Made by a program: the position numbers and the translations under genes
Part shown: positions 41,199 to 48,542 of the stretch, piece after piece
How positions within the stretch are numbered: position 1 is the stretch's first letter
Layout of the letters: each line of letters starts with the position of its first letter
Origin: Acidobacteriota bacterium
GTDB lineage: Bacteria; Acidobacteriota; Blastocatellia; UBA7656
Direction: 5' to 3'
Assembly (NCBI GenBank): GCA_016201275.1
Contig: JACQDB010000005.1
Location: 1 to 48,542, forward strand
DNA: 48,542 nt
The notes under the pieces: generated by a model
The model's database searches: none
Told to the model about the DNA's origin: nothing
Seen by the model: the letters and a program-made list of their open reading frames with translations, nothing else

Positions 41199-41783
41199 AT
41201 GAAAATATCGCAATTGAAAAAAGGCGTGGGGGGAGCGCTCATTGCCCTCAGTTTAGTGGTTGGCAGCGGCCTTCTGCTCGGCGCTACGGCGCAGGCGCAG
41301 AACTGGCCGTGGCGACGCGACCACGACGACCGCCGTGATCATCGCCGCGACGACCGCCGTGATGAGCGCCGCGACGACCGCCGCGATGAGCGCCGCGACG
41401 ACCATCGCAATGACCGTTATCAAGATCATGATCGGTATCGTCATCAACAGGACGAAGAGGCCAGAGAGCAAGCGCGGCGGCGTGAGCAAGCGCGGCGCGA
41501 GTGGGAATGGCGCAGACAACAGGAACGCAATCGCAATTATGGCGGCTATGGCAGCTATGGCGGCTACGGCAATTATGGTGGCTATGGCAGCAGTTCGAAT
41601 TATGAAGTGCAGAAAGGCTATCGCGACGGTCTGGACCGAGGGCAGGAAGATGCGCGGGATCGTCGCTCGCCCAATCCCAACAACTCCAGCCATTATCGTG
41701 ATGGCAATGGCGCGTACCGCGAAGGTTTTCGGCGCGGCTACCAACAGGGCTATCGCCAATACTCAGGCTATCGAAGATGGTAA
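41199..41783 (+). CDS. secreted Arg/Asp-repeat and Gly/Tyr-repeat protein
   Basis: This 194-residue protein has a signal peptide (GGALIALSLVVGSGLLLGATAQA, cleavage near residue 33). A strongly charged tract of DRRDERRDD-type repeats (residues 40-75) follows, then a Glu/Arg helix (QARRREQARREWEWRRQQE). Next is a Gly/Tyr-rich segment (NYGGYGSYGGYGNYGGYG), and a C-terminal part (YEVQKGYRDGLDRGQEDAR, then YREGFRRGYQQGYR). No enzyme motif is seen. It looks like an extracellular or surface low-complexity protein able to self-associate or bind polyanions. ATG 41199 has AAAGGAT nine bases upstream and directly opens the signal peptide. Confidence 0.8.
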   Translation: MKISQLKKGVGGALIALSLVVGSGLLLGATAQAQNWPWRRDHDDRRDHRRDDRRDERRDDRRDERRDDHRNDRYQDHDRYRHQQDEEAREQARRREQARREWEWRRQQERNRNYGGYGSYGGYGNYGGYGSSSNYEVQKGYRDGLDRGQEDARDRRSPNPNNSSHYRDGNGAYREGFRRGYQQGYRQYSGYRRW

Positions 41784-41831
41784 GCAACGCGACTCCTGCG
41801 TAAAGCAGCAAGCGCGTCTCTACCATAAAGC

Positions 41832-41870
41832 AACCGGGCGAGGGGAACTGTACATTCCCCTCGCCCGGTT
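41832..41870 (+). terminator. strong Rho-independent terminator
   Basis: A 16-bp perfect stem (AACCGGGCGAGGGGAA at 41832-41847 and its complement at 41855-41870) with a 7-base loop and ATTTTCG after it. It ends the secreted-repeat gene. Confidence 0.9.
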
Positions 41871-41995
41871 ATTTTCGTCAGCGCGCTATTAATTTCGTCA
41901 GCGCCTACGCATATTCTTTTACAACCTTATCTCGACTTTGTTCAATTTCAGATTGAACCACACCAATCAAGCGCTGCCGTTGCGGTTCGCGCTTG

Positions 41996-42038
41996 GAATT
42001 ATTGAACCTCAGCTTGTTGAGGTGAGGTTCAATAATTC
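41996..42038. repeat. 16-bp perfect hairpin
   Basis: GAATTATTGAACCTCA at 41996-42011 pairs with 42023-42038 around an 11-base loop. It lies at the start of the repeat-rich region. Confidence 0.85.
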
Positions 42039-42092
42039 TAGGGGCTGAAAAAGCCAATGAAATCAGGCTGCTTCGCCTCTGAAAAATCTAGC

Positions 42093-42575
42093 AACGGAGA
42101 GCCGAGGCAGTGAGGCAATTCATCTGAATCCCCCAACGGGAGCCGAGGCAGTGAGGCCATTCATCTGAATCCCCCCAACGGCAGTTGGGGGGATTCTTAA
42201 AGTCCAACCTACACACCCAGCAAGCAAAGTTTTTTTGCAATCCCCCCAACGGCAGTTGGGGGATGGTTAAAGTTCAGCCTTGAGCCTCGGGCAAGGTTGG
42301 ACTTTAACTATCCCCCGATTGCCATCGGGGGGATTCGTTTCTCGTTGGCAGCGTTTCGTAGGCTGAACTTTAACTATCCCCCGACTGCCATCGGGGGGAT
42401 TCGTTGAGCTTTGGCGGCGTTTTCGTAGGCTGAACTTTAACTATCCCCCGACTGCCGTCGGGGGGATTGGTTTCTCGTTGGCAGCGTTTCGTAGGTTGGA
42501 CTTTAACTATCCCCGACTGCCATCGGGGGGATTGGCAAACTCGGTTCGCCTCTGAAAAATGTACAAAGTCGAGCT
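42093..42575. repeat. tandem array of palindromic units
   Basis: Two direct repeats (GAGCCGAGGCAGTGAGGC.., about 41 bp apart near 42099 and 42140) are followed by four units of 66-67 bp starting at 42301, 42367, 42434 and 42500 (ACTTTAACTATCCCCCGA). Each unit has a CCCCCGACTGCCATCGGGGG palindrome and a CGTTGGCAGCGTTTCGTAGG spacer. The tail at 42531-42575 matches window 141-186. This is the same family as the array at 1-188, and its order of parts is the same. Confidence 0.9.
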
Positions 42576-42612
42576 TATAGCGATTTTCATTTGCCCACGA
42601 CCACAACACCTG

Positions 42613-42666
42613 GTTGAGAGGCGGCCTGTGACCGCCGCACGGCGCTCACAGGCCGCCTCTCAACCA
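42613..42666. repeat. GGTTGAGAGGCGG palindrome, copy 6
   Basis: Perfect-looking arms (GGTTGAGAGGCGGCCTGTGA and complement) with a tight loop, preceded by the shared ATTTTCATTTGCCCACGACC segment also at 33551. It lies downstream of the SAM hydrolase gene and may terminate it. Confidence 0.85.
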
Positions 42667-42736
42667 AGCGCATACATCTGCAACCCGCTATAACACTTCA
42701 CTTTTTCCCTTCACCTGACGATTCCTGATACACGAT

Positions 42737-43537
42737 TCACGGCAAGGCGATTTCGATTTCCATGCCGCGCCGCGCTTCCACCAGACGCGCCGCGTTTTGT
42801 CGCGCCACCGCTAGTTCCAAAAAACCGGCGCTGCCGAAATAAGCGAACAGTTCGTTGTTCGCCGCTTCGGAAAAGTTCTTCAAGCAACGTGCCGCTTCGT
42901 GTTTGCCTATGCGAAGCCGCATCCCTTGCGCCGCTCTTTCCGGCGGCAATTCCGCGCTCGTGATGTTGGTGATGATGTTGCCGAAACGATCCACCTGAAT
43001 AACGTGACCGCGAAGTTGTTTTGCCGACACCACAGCCGGAGTTGGCAGGTTGAATTTCACATAGTCGCTGATCTCTGCGCCCATCTTCGTCCAGTCCACC
43101 TGTTTGGCAACGTAAGCGGCGATGGGCGCAAAGACATCGCGCCCGTGAAATGTATTCGATACCTCGGCGCGAAAATAATGCGATTCGGTCAGATGCACAA
43201 CGCGATTGATATTTTCTCTTTGATAGATGTAGCTGAAGATGCCGTTATCCGGGCCGATGAAATAATACTCGTCGGTCATCACAAAAATCGGACGACGACT
43301 GGAGCCTACGCCGGGGTCAACCACGGCAACATGAATCGTCCACTTGGGAAATTCTCTGTAGCAGCACAACAGATTGAAAGCCCCCGAAAAAACATCGTGC
43401 GGCGTTATCTGATGCGTCAAGTCTATGATTTCCACATCGCGATTGAGGCAGTAAATGGCTCCCTTCATCGCCGCAACAAAATAATCGGCCTCGCCGAAAT
43501 CGGTCAACAACGTAATGATTGGTCTTCTTTCCGCCAT
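42737..43537 (-). CDS. SAM hydroxide adenosyltransferase (DUF62)
   Basis: This 266-residue S-adenosylmethionine hydrolase makes adenosine and methionine, and is related to fluorinase and chlorinase. The family start TLLTDFGEADYF is clear. The catalytic triad is visible as Asp74, Arg81 and His131 (VVDPGVGSSRRP and FHGRDVFAP), consistent with the water-activating subgroup. QVDRFGNIITNI contacts the adenosine. The biological role is unclear. It is on the same strand as the upstream NUDIX, 50 bp away. Confidence 0.92.
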   Translation of the reverse strand: MAERRPIITLLTDFGEADYFVAAMKGAIYCLNRDVEIIDLTHQITPHDVFSGAFNLLCCYREFPKWTIHVAVVDPGVGSSRRPIFVMTDEYYFIGPDNGIFSYIYQRENINRVVHLTESHYFRAEVSNTFHGRDVFAPIAAYVAKQVDWTKMGAEISDYVKFNLPTPAVVSAKQLRGHVIQVDRFGNIITNITSAELPPERAAQGMRLRIGKHEAARCLKNFSEAANNELFAYFGSAGFLELAVARQNAARLVEARRGMEIEIALP

Positions 43538-43587
43538 GCCATTCTCCCGGAAAAAGCTGTAAAATTGGGCCTCATTTTGTCTGCCAG

Positions 43588-44004
43588 CTATTGGTCCATC
43601 ACCTCGCCCAACAAATCTCTATCGCCTTGATAACTCAATAAACTCGCGGCTTCTTCGCGCTTGCACCAACGCGCCTGGTCGGTCTCTTTGCCATCGGCGA
43701 ACAGTTGCCCGCCCACAATCTTCAGCAAAAAATAATGCACCTCTTTGGCTATCGTCCGGCCTTGACGATTCTGAAACAGATAGCGCGACGAGGAAAGCTT
43801 GCGAACGATTTGGCATTCCAATCCGGCCTCTTCTTTTACTTCGCGGAGCGCCGCTTGCTCAATCGTTTCGCCAGCGTCCACGCCGCCTTTCGGAAACGAC
43901 CAGTCATCATAACGTCCGCGATGCACCAGCAACACGCGGCCTTCATCGTCCTTCACTACGCCGCCCGCCGCAACTTTTTCTTTCGCTGCCGATTGCTCTT
44001 TCAT
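43588..44004 (-). CDS. NUDIX hydrolase (MutT/Ap4A-type)
   Basis: This 138-residue hydrolase has a canonical NUDIX box: GGVDAGETIEQAALREVKEEAG, with G-x5-E-x7-REUxEE. The fold begins AAGGVVKDDEGRVLLVHRGRYDDWSFPKGG, as in diadenosine tetraphosphatases and RppH-like or MutT-like enzymes. The substrate is not certain. The start ATG 44004 is chosen; GTG 44022 would add six residues. It precedes the SAM hydrolase on the same strand and lies back to back with the thioesterase gene. Confidence 0.9.
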   Translation of the reverse strand: MKEQSAAKEKVAAGGVVKDDEGRVLLVHRGRYDDWSFPKGGVDAGETIEQAALREVKEEAGLECQIVRKLSSSRYLFQNRQGRTIAKEVHYFLLKIVGGQLFADGKETDQARWCKREEAASLLSYQGDRDLLGEVMDQ

Positions 44005-44074
44005 AGGTTTTGAAATTATCACATCGCTCGGTGAATTGACACTCTTCGCGCAAAACGGCTAGGCTCATAACACG

Positions 44075-44482
44075 ATGAAGGAAAGCGTAGAGATGACAAC
44101 TCCCGGCACCGACCCGGCCATACGCGTGGTCTTGATGCCCAAAGATACCAACGCCCACGGCACGATTTTCGGCGGCGTAATTTTAAGCCACATAGACATC
44201 GCCGCCGCCATCGAAGTCCGCAAGCACACGGCAAAAAAAATCGTCACCAAAGCCATGCACGAAGTCGTGTTCGTCGCTCCGGTCTTCGTCGGCGACATCG
44301 TCAGTTTTTATACCAGCCTGGTCCGCACAGGCCGCACTTCTATCACCGTCAAAGTCATCGTCGAAGCCGAGCGCGTCAGTCATCCGTATGAATATGCTCG
44401 CGTCACCGAAGCCGAAGTCGTGTACGTGGCGATTGATGATAACCGCAAACCGATTCCCATACGCGATGAAGCGAATCCATAA
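44075..44482 (+). CDS. acyl-CoA thioesterase (YciA-like hotdog)
   Basis: This 135-residue single-hotdog thioesterase hydrolyses acyl-CoA. The BFIT/YciA pattern [21 protein letters not shown] (about residues 21-41) contains the catalytic-type Asn and Asp residues. [18 protein letters not shown] and the C-terminal [13 protein letters not shown] complete the fold. The ATG at 44093 (MTTPGT) has AAGGA about ten bases upstream and could be the real start, giving a protein six residues shorter. The deacetylase-like gene starts 2 bp after the stop, implying one operon. Confidence 0.92.
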   Translation: MKESVEMTTPGTDPAIRVVLMPKDTNAHGTIFGGVILSHIDIAAAIEVRKHTAKKIVTKAMHEVVFVAPVFVGDIVSFYTSLVRTGRTSITVKVIVEAERVSHPYEYARVTEAEVVYVAIDDNRKPIPIRDEANP

Positions 44483-44484
44483 TC

Positions 44485-45384
44485 ATGCAGGCGTTTCACT
44501 CCAATCAATATGTCATAGCGCTGCCCGATGATCACAAATTCCCGATCATCAAGTACGCGAAAATCCGCGAGCGGCTGGTCGCTGAAGCGACGCTTGATGA
44601 AAAAAATATTGCAGAGCCGAAGTTGGCCAGCCGTGAAGAAATTCTGCTGGTTCACACGGCAGATTATTACGACCGCTTCATCGCCGGAGACTTGACCGAA
44701 CGCGAAATTCGCCGTTTGGGTTTGCCGTGGTCACAACCCTTGGTGCAGCGTTCGCGTTACTCCGTAGCCGGGACGCTGGCCGCAGCGCGGTTGGCCTTGC
44801 AGCAAGGCGCGAGTGCCAACTTAGGCGGCGGCACGCATCACGCTTTTGCCGATCACGGCGAAGGTTTCTGCGTCTTCAACGACATCGCCGTAGCCATCAA
44901 GGTGCTGCGCGCCGAAGGCCGCATTCATCGCGCTGCGGTGATGGATTGCGACGTGCATCAAGGCAACGGCACGGCGGCGATTTTTGCTCATGACCCGGAA
45001 GTCTTCACGCTCTCGCTGCACGGCGAAAAAAATTATCCGCTCATCAAACAACACAGCACCATTGATGTCGCGCTCGCCGACGGCACACAGGATGAAGAAT
45101 ATTTGTCTTTGCTGGAAGAAAACCTCGCGCACGTATTGGCGCGTTTTCGCCCCGACGTGATGTTTTATCAAGCGGGAGTTGACCCCTTGCGCGAGGATCG
45201 TTTGGGCCGCCTGGCGCTTTCGCATGAAGGCTTGTTGCGCCGCGATGCGATGGTGTTCGCGGCTTGCCGGTCGCGCTCTTTGCCCTGCGTCATCACGCTG
45301 GGCGGCGGCTACGGCAAGCGCGTCGCCGATACGGTTGAAGCGCATTGCAACACCATTCGCGCCGCCTGCGAAATTTTCGTTTAG
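44485..45384 (+). CDS. histone-deacetylase-family amidohydrolase
   Basis: This 299-residue zinc amidohydrolase of the arginase/deacetylase fold resembles AcuC and acetylpolyamine deacetylases. The active site has GGGTHHAF (two catalytic His, about residues 115-119) and DCDVHQGNGT (zinc Asp and His). The third zinc ligand is the Asp in QAGVDPLREDRLG, and LGGGYGKRV forms the C-terminal loop. Its start ATG is 2 bp after the thioesterase stop, so the pair is translationally coupled. The acyl-CoA thioesterase neighbour suits a link with acyl or acetyl turnover, but the substrate is unknown. Confidence 0.92.
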   Translation: MQAFHSNQYVIALPDDHKFPIIKYAKIRERLVAEATLDEKNIAEPKLASREEILLVHTADYYDRFIAGDLTEREIRRLGLPWSQPLVQRSRYSVAGTLAAARLALQQGASANLGGGTHHAFADHGEGFCVFNDIAVAIKVLRAEGRIHRAAVMDCDVHQGNGTAAIFAHDPEVFTLSLHGEKNYPLIKQHSTIDVALADGTQDEEYLSLLEENLAHVLARFRPDVMFYQAGVDPLREDRLGRLALSHEGLLRRDAMVFAACRSRSLPCVITLGGGYGKRVADTVEAHCNTIRAACEIFV

Positions 45385-45479
45385 CCTTTGACGAACAGAA
45401 GCGCCAGGAATGGCGTATCAAACTTTGATAGCAAAAAGGCCGGCTATCCGATTAAGATTTTCAGCGAGGAGTATTTCAA

Positions 45480-46568
45480 ATGCCCAGCAAGCTAGATGAT
45501 TTGCGAAGACGCGCCGCCGACGCTGCTCGACAAGCCACGGAAGCCGCTAAAGAGTTCGATAAAAAATTCGAGATTACCGACCGCCTCAATCAAGGCGCAC
45601 GCATCGCCACCGACGCTTTGCGAAAAGGTGCGGACGCCGCGACTTCCACTTTGGACAAAACCCGCGAAGAAGTTTCGCGCCTCGACCGCGAACATAAAAT
45701 CAGCGAAACGATGCGGGGCGCGGCAAAGCAAACCGCCGATGCGGTCGGCGAGGCTGCCCAAAGCGTTGTCAATGTAGCGGACGAAGTAGCGACGCAGACC
45801 GGCGCGAAAGAGACGGCTTCGGAAGTCAAAGAAAAAGTCGGCGAAGTTTTTGATGACGCCAAAAAAAAAGCCGATGAATTCGTCGGCGACGCGAAAGCCA
45901 AAACCGGCGACCTGTTTGGCAGCGCCAGAAAATTTTACGACAACGCGGCGGGCGCGGCACAAAGCGGCGTCGCGGCGGCTCGCCTTCCGGCTTCGGTTTT
46001 AAGTGCGGTTGCCAGCGCTAAAAAATGGGTGCAAGAAAACCCCGGCAAGACCGCCGTAGTGTCGCTGGCCTTCATCGCCGGAACCCGCGCCGGTTCAGCT
46101 TTTGCCTCGCTCGATGTCGCGCTGCTGGGCGCGGGCGGCGCAGGCAACTGGCTGTTTCATTCGGCCATCGTGCCGTATGGCTTGCGGAAACTTTCGGAAA
46201 AATACGCAGCTTATTTGCAGAAACAGGAAGCGCTGTTGCAAGACGGCAAGCTGACCGAAGCCGAAACCGAGCGCGTCAAATTCGAGCGCAATCTGGCGAA
46301 GTACGTAGGCGCGCCGCTCTTGGGAGCCTTTTCGGTAGCGGCAGGCGCGGGATTAGTTTACGAAGCCTTCACGGGCGGCATCGTCGGCGGCTTGCCGATT
46401 AACTTGGTGTTGGGCGGCAATCCCCTGTTGTCGAGCCTATGGTTATTCGGCAACGGCTTGATTTGTTTCCACAACGGCTACAAATTTTTCATGATGGCAT
46501 TAGGCGAACAAGAAGAAGTGGCGAAAGTCGTGCGCGACATCAAAGGCTTGCTGCCTGCGATGGCGTAG
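45480..46568 (+). CDS. amphipathic-helix (LEA/apolipoprotein-like) membrane protein of unknown function
   Basis: This predicted 362-residue protein has a first half (residues 1-165) of long Ala/Lys/Glu/Asp-rich helices with repeated patterns (DALRKGADAATST, KQTADAVGEAAQSV, DAKKKADEFVGDAK). These resemble LEA and apolipoprotein-type amphipathic helices. The second half contains several hydrophobic stretches (TAVVSLAFIAGTRAGSAF, VGAPLLGAFSVAAGAG, LPINLVLGGNPLLSSLWLFG) that look like membrane helices. No catalytic motif is recognised. RBS GAGGAG precedes ATG 45480. It stands alone, about 95 bp after the deacetylase, and is followed by a MITE-like element. It may belong to a desiccation or membrane-stabilising role, but that is inference. 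Confidence 0.75.
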   Translation: MPSKLDDLRRRAADAARQATEAAKEFDKKFEITDRLNQGARIATDALRKGADAATSTLDKTREEVSRLDREHKISETMRGAAKQTADAVGEAAQSVVNVADEVATQTGAKETASEVKEKVGEVFDDAKKKADEFVGDAKAKTGDLFGSARKFYDNAAGAAQSGVAAARLPASVLSAVASAKKWVQENPGKTAVVSLAFIAGTRAGSAFASLDVALLGAGGAGNWLFHSAIVPYGLRKLSEKYAAYLQKQEALLQDGKLTEAETERVKFERNLAKYVGAPLLGAFSVAAGAGLVYEAFTGGIVGGLPINLVLGGNPLLSSLWLFGNGLICFHNGYKFFMMALGEQEEVAKVVRDIKGLLPAMA

Positions 46569-46607
46569 AAAAACTTGGAGGTCAATGATGCGAGGCAATG
46601 AAATTCG

Positions 46608-46719
46608 CTATATAGAGCGTGTCGCAGAAATAGAGGTTCTGTCCATATATTGTAGGTGATGGTGTAACTATCTACAACATATAGGCTATTTCTGGAATTC
46701 TGCCACACGCTCTATATAG
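46608..46719. repeat. MITE-like element with 19-bp terminal inverted repeats, copy 3
   Basis: CTATATAGAGCGTGTCGCA at 46608-46626 matches the complement of 46701-46719 with one mismatch. Internal core ATATTGTAG...CTACAACATAT. It aligns with 23731-23840 and 33667-33775 but has the best preserved ends. Non-coding. Its left end is 40 bp after the stop of the preceding gene. Confidence 0.9.
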
Positions 46720-46826
46720 GTTCAATGGTTCCCGCTTCCGCGTTACTTTTTTAGCACTGCCACTTTGTGTTCTGTGCGTCTTTGTGGCAAAAATAAAGTT
46801 TAGAGAAAACCGTTTGAAAGCGAGTT

Positions 46827-47309
46827 ATGATGCACACAATTGAGTCCTTGCGGCAGTTGGTGGAGTTTAATAGTTGGGCGAATCGGCGGATGATTGCATC
46901 GCTCAGGGCTTTTGAAGGCGAAAGCGCCAAGGCCATGCGCGCACTGGCGCATCTGTTGATTACCGAAAAAGCATGGCTGACGCGAATCTTGAGCAACGCA
47001 GATTCTACGGGAGCCGATTACTGGCCGACCGCAACGCTCGATGAATGCGAAGTAGTGGCCAATGAAATGGCGAACGCCTACACCAATTTTGTCAACGCCT
47101 TGACCGAAGAAAACCTCGACCACACGGCTGCCTATAAAAACAGCCAGGGCATAGCGTACACAACTTCATGCCGCGACATTTTAACGCACGTTCTTTTTCA
47201 TTCGATGGCGCATCGTGGACAGGTACAAATGGCTTTGCGTGCAGATGGCGGCACGCCTGTGTGGAGCGACTACATTGTGTTTGTTCGCGAGCAGAATTTG
47301 CCTGATTAA
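46827..47309 (+). CDS. DinB-family (four-helix bundle) protein
   Basis: This 160-residue protein is of the DinB/YfiT-type metal-binding four-helix superfamily. NSWANRRMIASL is helix 1. The metal His set is expected at a position near HLLITEKAWL (about residues 47-56) and in HVLFHSMAHRGQV (about 124-136). Members act in thiol-dependent transfer or stress reactions; the exact reaction is unknown here. ATG 46827 or 46830 starts it. Homoserine dehydrogenase follows by 27 bp on the same strand, so they may be one transcript. Confidence 0.9.
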   Translation: MMHTIESLRQLVEFNSWANRRMIASLRAFEGESAKAMRALAHLLITEKAWLTRILSNADSTGADYWPTATLDECEVVANEMANAYTNFVNALTEENLDHTAAYKNSQGIAYTTSCRDILTHVLFHSMAHRGQVQMALRADGGTPVWSDYIVFVREQNLPD

Positions 47310-47336
47310 ATTGACCGCGAACTTCTTCCATTCAAC

Positions 47337-48344
47337 ATGAAAGAAATCAACATCGCCCTGCTGGGGTTTGGCAACGTCGGTCGCGCTTTGCTTCGCCAAC
47401 TCGAAAAGATCGGCGAAGCGCAAGACCCGAAAATCAACCTTCGCGCTATCGCCGATTCGAGCGGCGCGTTAATGATTCACACGCCGGAACTCGTCAACGT
47501 CCTGCTCACTCACAAAGAAGCGGGGCGCACCATCAAAGCCTTCGCGCCTGCCGCTTTTCTCGCTCATCCCGCCGATATTCTCAAAGCTTTTCAGCGCGAA
47601 CATATTCACTGCATCGTCGAATCGCTGCCGACCAATATCCGTGACGGACAGCCCGCGCTCGATTGGCTCACAGCGGCTTTGTCGCAAGGCCTCAACGTGG
47701 TCACGGTGGATAAAGGGGTAATGGTTCACGGCTTCGACGCTCTGCAACAAGCGGCGGCAAGCGGCAACTCGCGCCTCGCTTTCACCGGCACAACTGGTGT
47801 GGCGATACCGGATGAACTCGCCGATGACCAAGTGGTAGAAATTCGCGGCGTCCTGAACGGCACTACCAATTACATTTTGACAGCGATGCAGGAACAGCGT
47901 TTATCTTTCAATGAAGCTTTAGGCATGGCCCAGCGCGATGGCATAGCCGAGCCTGACCCGTCGCTTGATGTCGAAGGCTGGGACACCGCCTGCAAAATTC
48001 TCATCCTCGCCAACGCCTTGATGAAAGCCGACGCCAAACTCGCCGAGGTGTCGCGCCTCGGCATCAGCGACGCCACGCAAAGTCTGATTGATAACGGACG
48101 CACGACCAATCGCGTCGTGCGCCTGGTTGGTCGCGCACGCCTCTGGCAAGGCCGTGTGCGGGTGAGCGTCGCGCCGAAATTGCTCGACAAAGATTCGCCG
48201 TTTTATGCGCTGTCGGGAACCGCGAAAGCGGCGGTCTTTCGCACCGCAGAGCGTGGCGAATTTTTTTCCTATGCGCGTTCAGGCCGCGACGCCATTTCGC
48301 AGATTATTCTCGACGATGTCCGGTCGGTTGTCGGCAGTCAGTAA
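47337..48344 (+). CDS. hom: homoserine dehydrogenase
   Basis: This 335-residue enzyme of threonine, isoleucine and methionine synthesis reduces aspartate semialdehyde to homoserine. The NAD(P) Rossmann start is LLGFGNVGRALL. The catalytic segment has GVLNGTTNYILT, then GIAEPDPSLDVEGWDTACKI, with the Lys and Asp residues typical of the family. It lacks the C-terminal ACT regulatory domain, so it is the short form that is not inhibited through ACT. The terminator-like palindrome at 48367 follows. Confidence 0.95.
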   Translation: MKEINIALLGFGNVGRALLRQLEKIGEAQDPKINLRAIADSSGALMIHTPELVNVLLTHKEAGRTIKAFAPAAFLAHPADILKAFQREHIHCIVESLPTNIRDGQPALDWLTAALSQGLNVVTVDKGVMVHGFDALQQAAASGNSRLAFTGTTGVAIPDELADDQVVEIRGVLNGTTNYILTAMQEQRLSFNEALGMAQRDGIAEPDPSLDVEGWDTACKILILANALMKADAKLAEVSRLGISDATQSLIDNGRTTNRVVRLVGRARLWQGRVRVSVAPKLLDKDSPFYALSGTAKAAVFRTAERGEFFSYARSGRDAISQIILDDVRSVVGSQ

Positions 48345-48366
48345 TCAGGATTTCATAGCGAATCAA

Positions 48367-48418
48367 TTTGGCATAGACGTGAAACCGGCTACAGTAGCCA
48401 GTTTCACGTCTATGCCAA
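48367..48418. terminator. palindrome ending hom (GAAACCGGCT family, copy 3)
   Basis: Arms TTTGGCATAGACGTGAAACC (from 48367) and its complement (to 48418) pair over 24 bases with one mismatch around a four-base loop. It has the GAAACCGGCT core of the palindromes at 18574 and 19229. The position just after hom fits a terminator, though there is no strong T-tract. Confidence 0.75.
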
Positions 48419-48439
48419 AATTTCCGTAAGGATGGTGGA

Positions 48440-48542
48440 GGAAATAAAGTGCAGCCCTGTACGGGCGACCCTGCGGTGGTCGCCCTTCCTTGAAATCCAT
48501 TAGCTTTCAAGGAAGGGCGACCACCGCAGGGTCGCCCGTACA
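48440..48542. repeat. MITE-like palindromic element, copy 3 (cut by the window)
   Basis: Contains CTGTACGGGCGACCCTGCGG and the facing GGGTCGCCCGTACA, with the same core arms as 194-329 and 6705-6852. Its far end is lost at the window boundary. Confidence 0.85.

Noticed and set aside
42301-42566. CRISPR array at 42.3 kb
   Set aside because: Units are 66-67 bp with the spacer conserved between copies; it is a tandem repeat.

Overview
The window reads as a stretch of chromosome from a Gram-negative, didermic heterotroph. Acidobacteriota, probably Blastocatellia-like, is the best guess. This is an inference from gene families: a VWFA-related (TIGR03436-type) secreted protein, a long HflX, an Hfq-like protein with long tails, an M36 peptidase, zinc-ribbon membrane proteins and a MoxR/DUF58/SpoIIM neighbourhood. 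Gaps between genes are also filled with palindromic repeats. No rRNA gene is present, so the lineage is unproven. I see no phage, plasmid, IS transposase, CRISPR array or recognisable biosynthetic gene cluster.

Layout. 1-0.34 kb is a palindromic repeat array. 0.34-7.6 kb (minus) holds a response regulator, metG, folE, larC, a sirtuin and a MobB-like P-loop protein. 7.6-8.05 kb is repeats. 8.07-16.9 kb (minus) holds pilT, a small secreted protein, glcF carrying an in-frame minisatellite, a VWA protein, an OmpA/DUF5666 protein, initiator tRNA-Met, an FtsB-like protein and a phosphohexomutase. 17.6-21.2 kb (plus) holds MoxR ATPase (TTG start), NUDIX, DUF58 and a CPCC-type Cys-rich protein. 21.2-23.6 kb (minus) holds a SpoIIM-like protein, a decayed DUF3592 remnant and a zinc-ribbon membrane protein. 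24.0-25.0 kb (plus) is holB. 25.1-29.8 kb (minus) is a radical SAM protein, a beta-propeller, pdxA and hfq. 30.2-33.5 kb (plus) is hflX, lemA and a crotonase. 34.2-36.9 kb (minus) is tam, a VapBC remnant (antitoxin plus a 13-codon toxin stub), larE and a DUF442-like phosphatase. 37.2-38.0 kb (plus) is aat and tRNA-Arg(CCG). 38.2-40.7 kb (minus) is the M36 peptidase. 41.2-41.8 kb (plus) is a secreted Arg/Asp- and Gly/Tyr-rich protein. 41.8-42.7 kb is a large repeat array. 42.7-44.0 kb (minus) is a SAM hydrolase and a NUDIX. 44.1-48.3 kb (plus) is a thioesterase, a histone-deacetylase-like amidohydrolase, an amphipathic-helix membrane protein, DinB and homoserine dehydrogenase.

How the genes connect. 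LarC and LarE, about 30 kb apart, are two of the three enzymes that make the nickel-pincer nucleotide cofactor. LarB and a client enzyme lie outside the window. MoxR, DUF58 and SpoIIM form a familiar envelope-associated neighbourhood. metG, the initiator tRNA, aat, tRNA-Arg, hflX and hfq are translation or RNA functions. pilT, OmpA, the VWA protein and M36 point to a motile or attaching, protein-degrading life.

The most distinctive features are the repeats. At least seven families of short palindromic or tandem elements recur between genes. Several sit at gene starts or ends and may act as terminators, ribosome-binding leaders or non-autonomous mobile elements.
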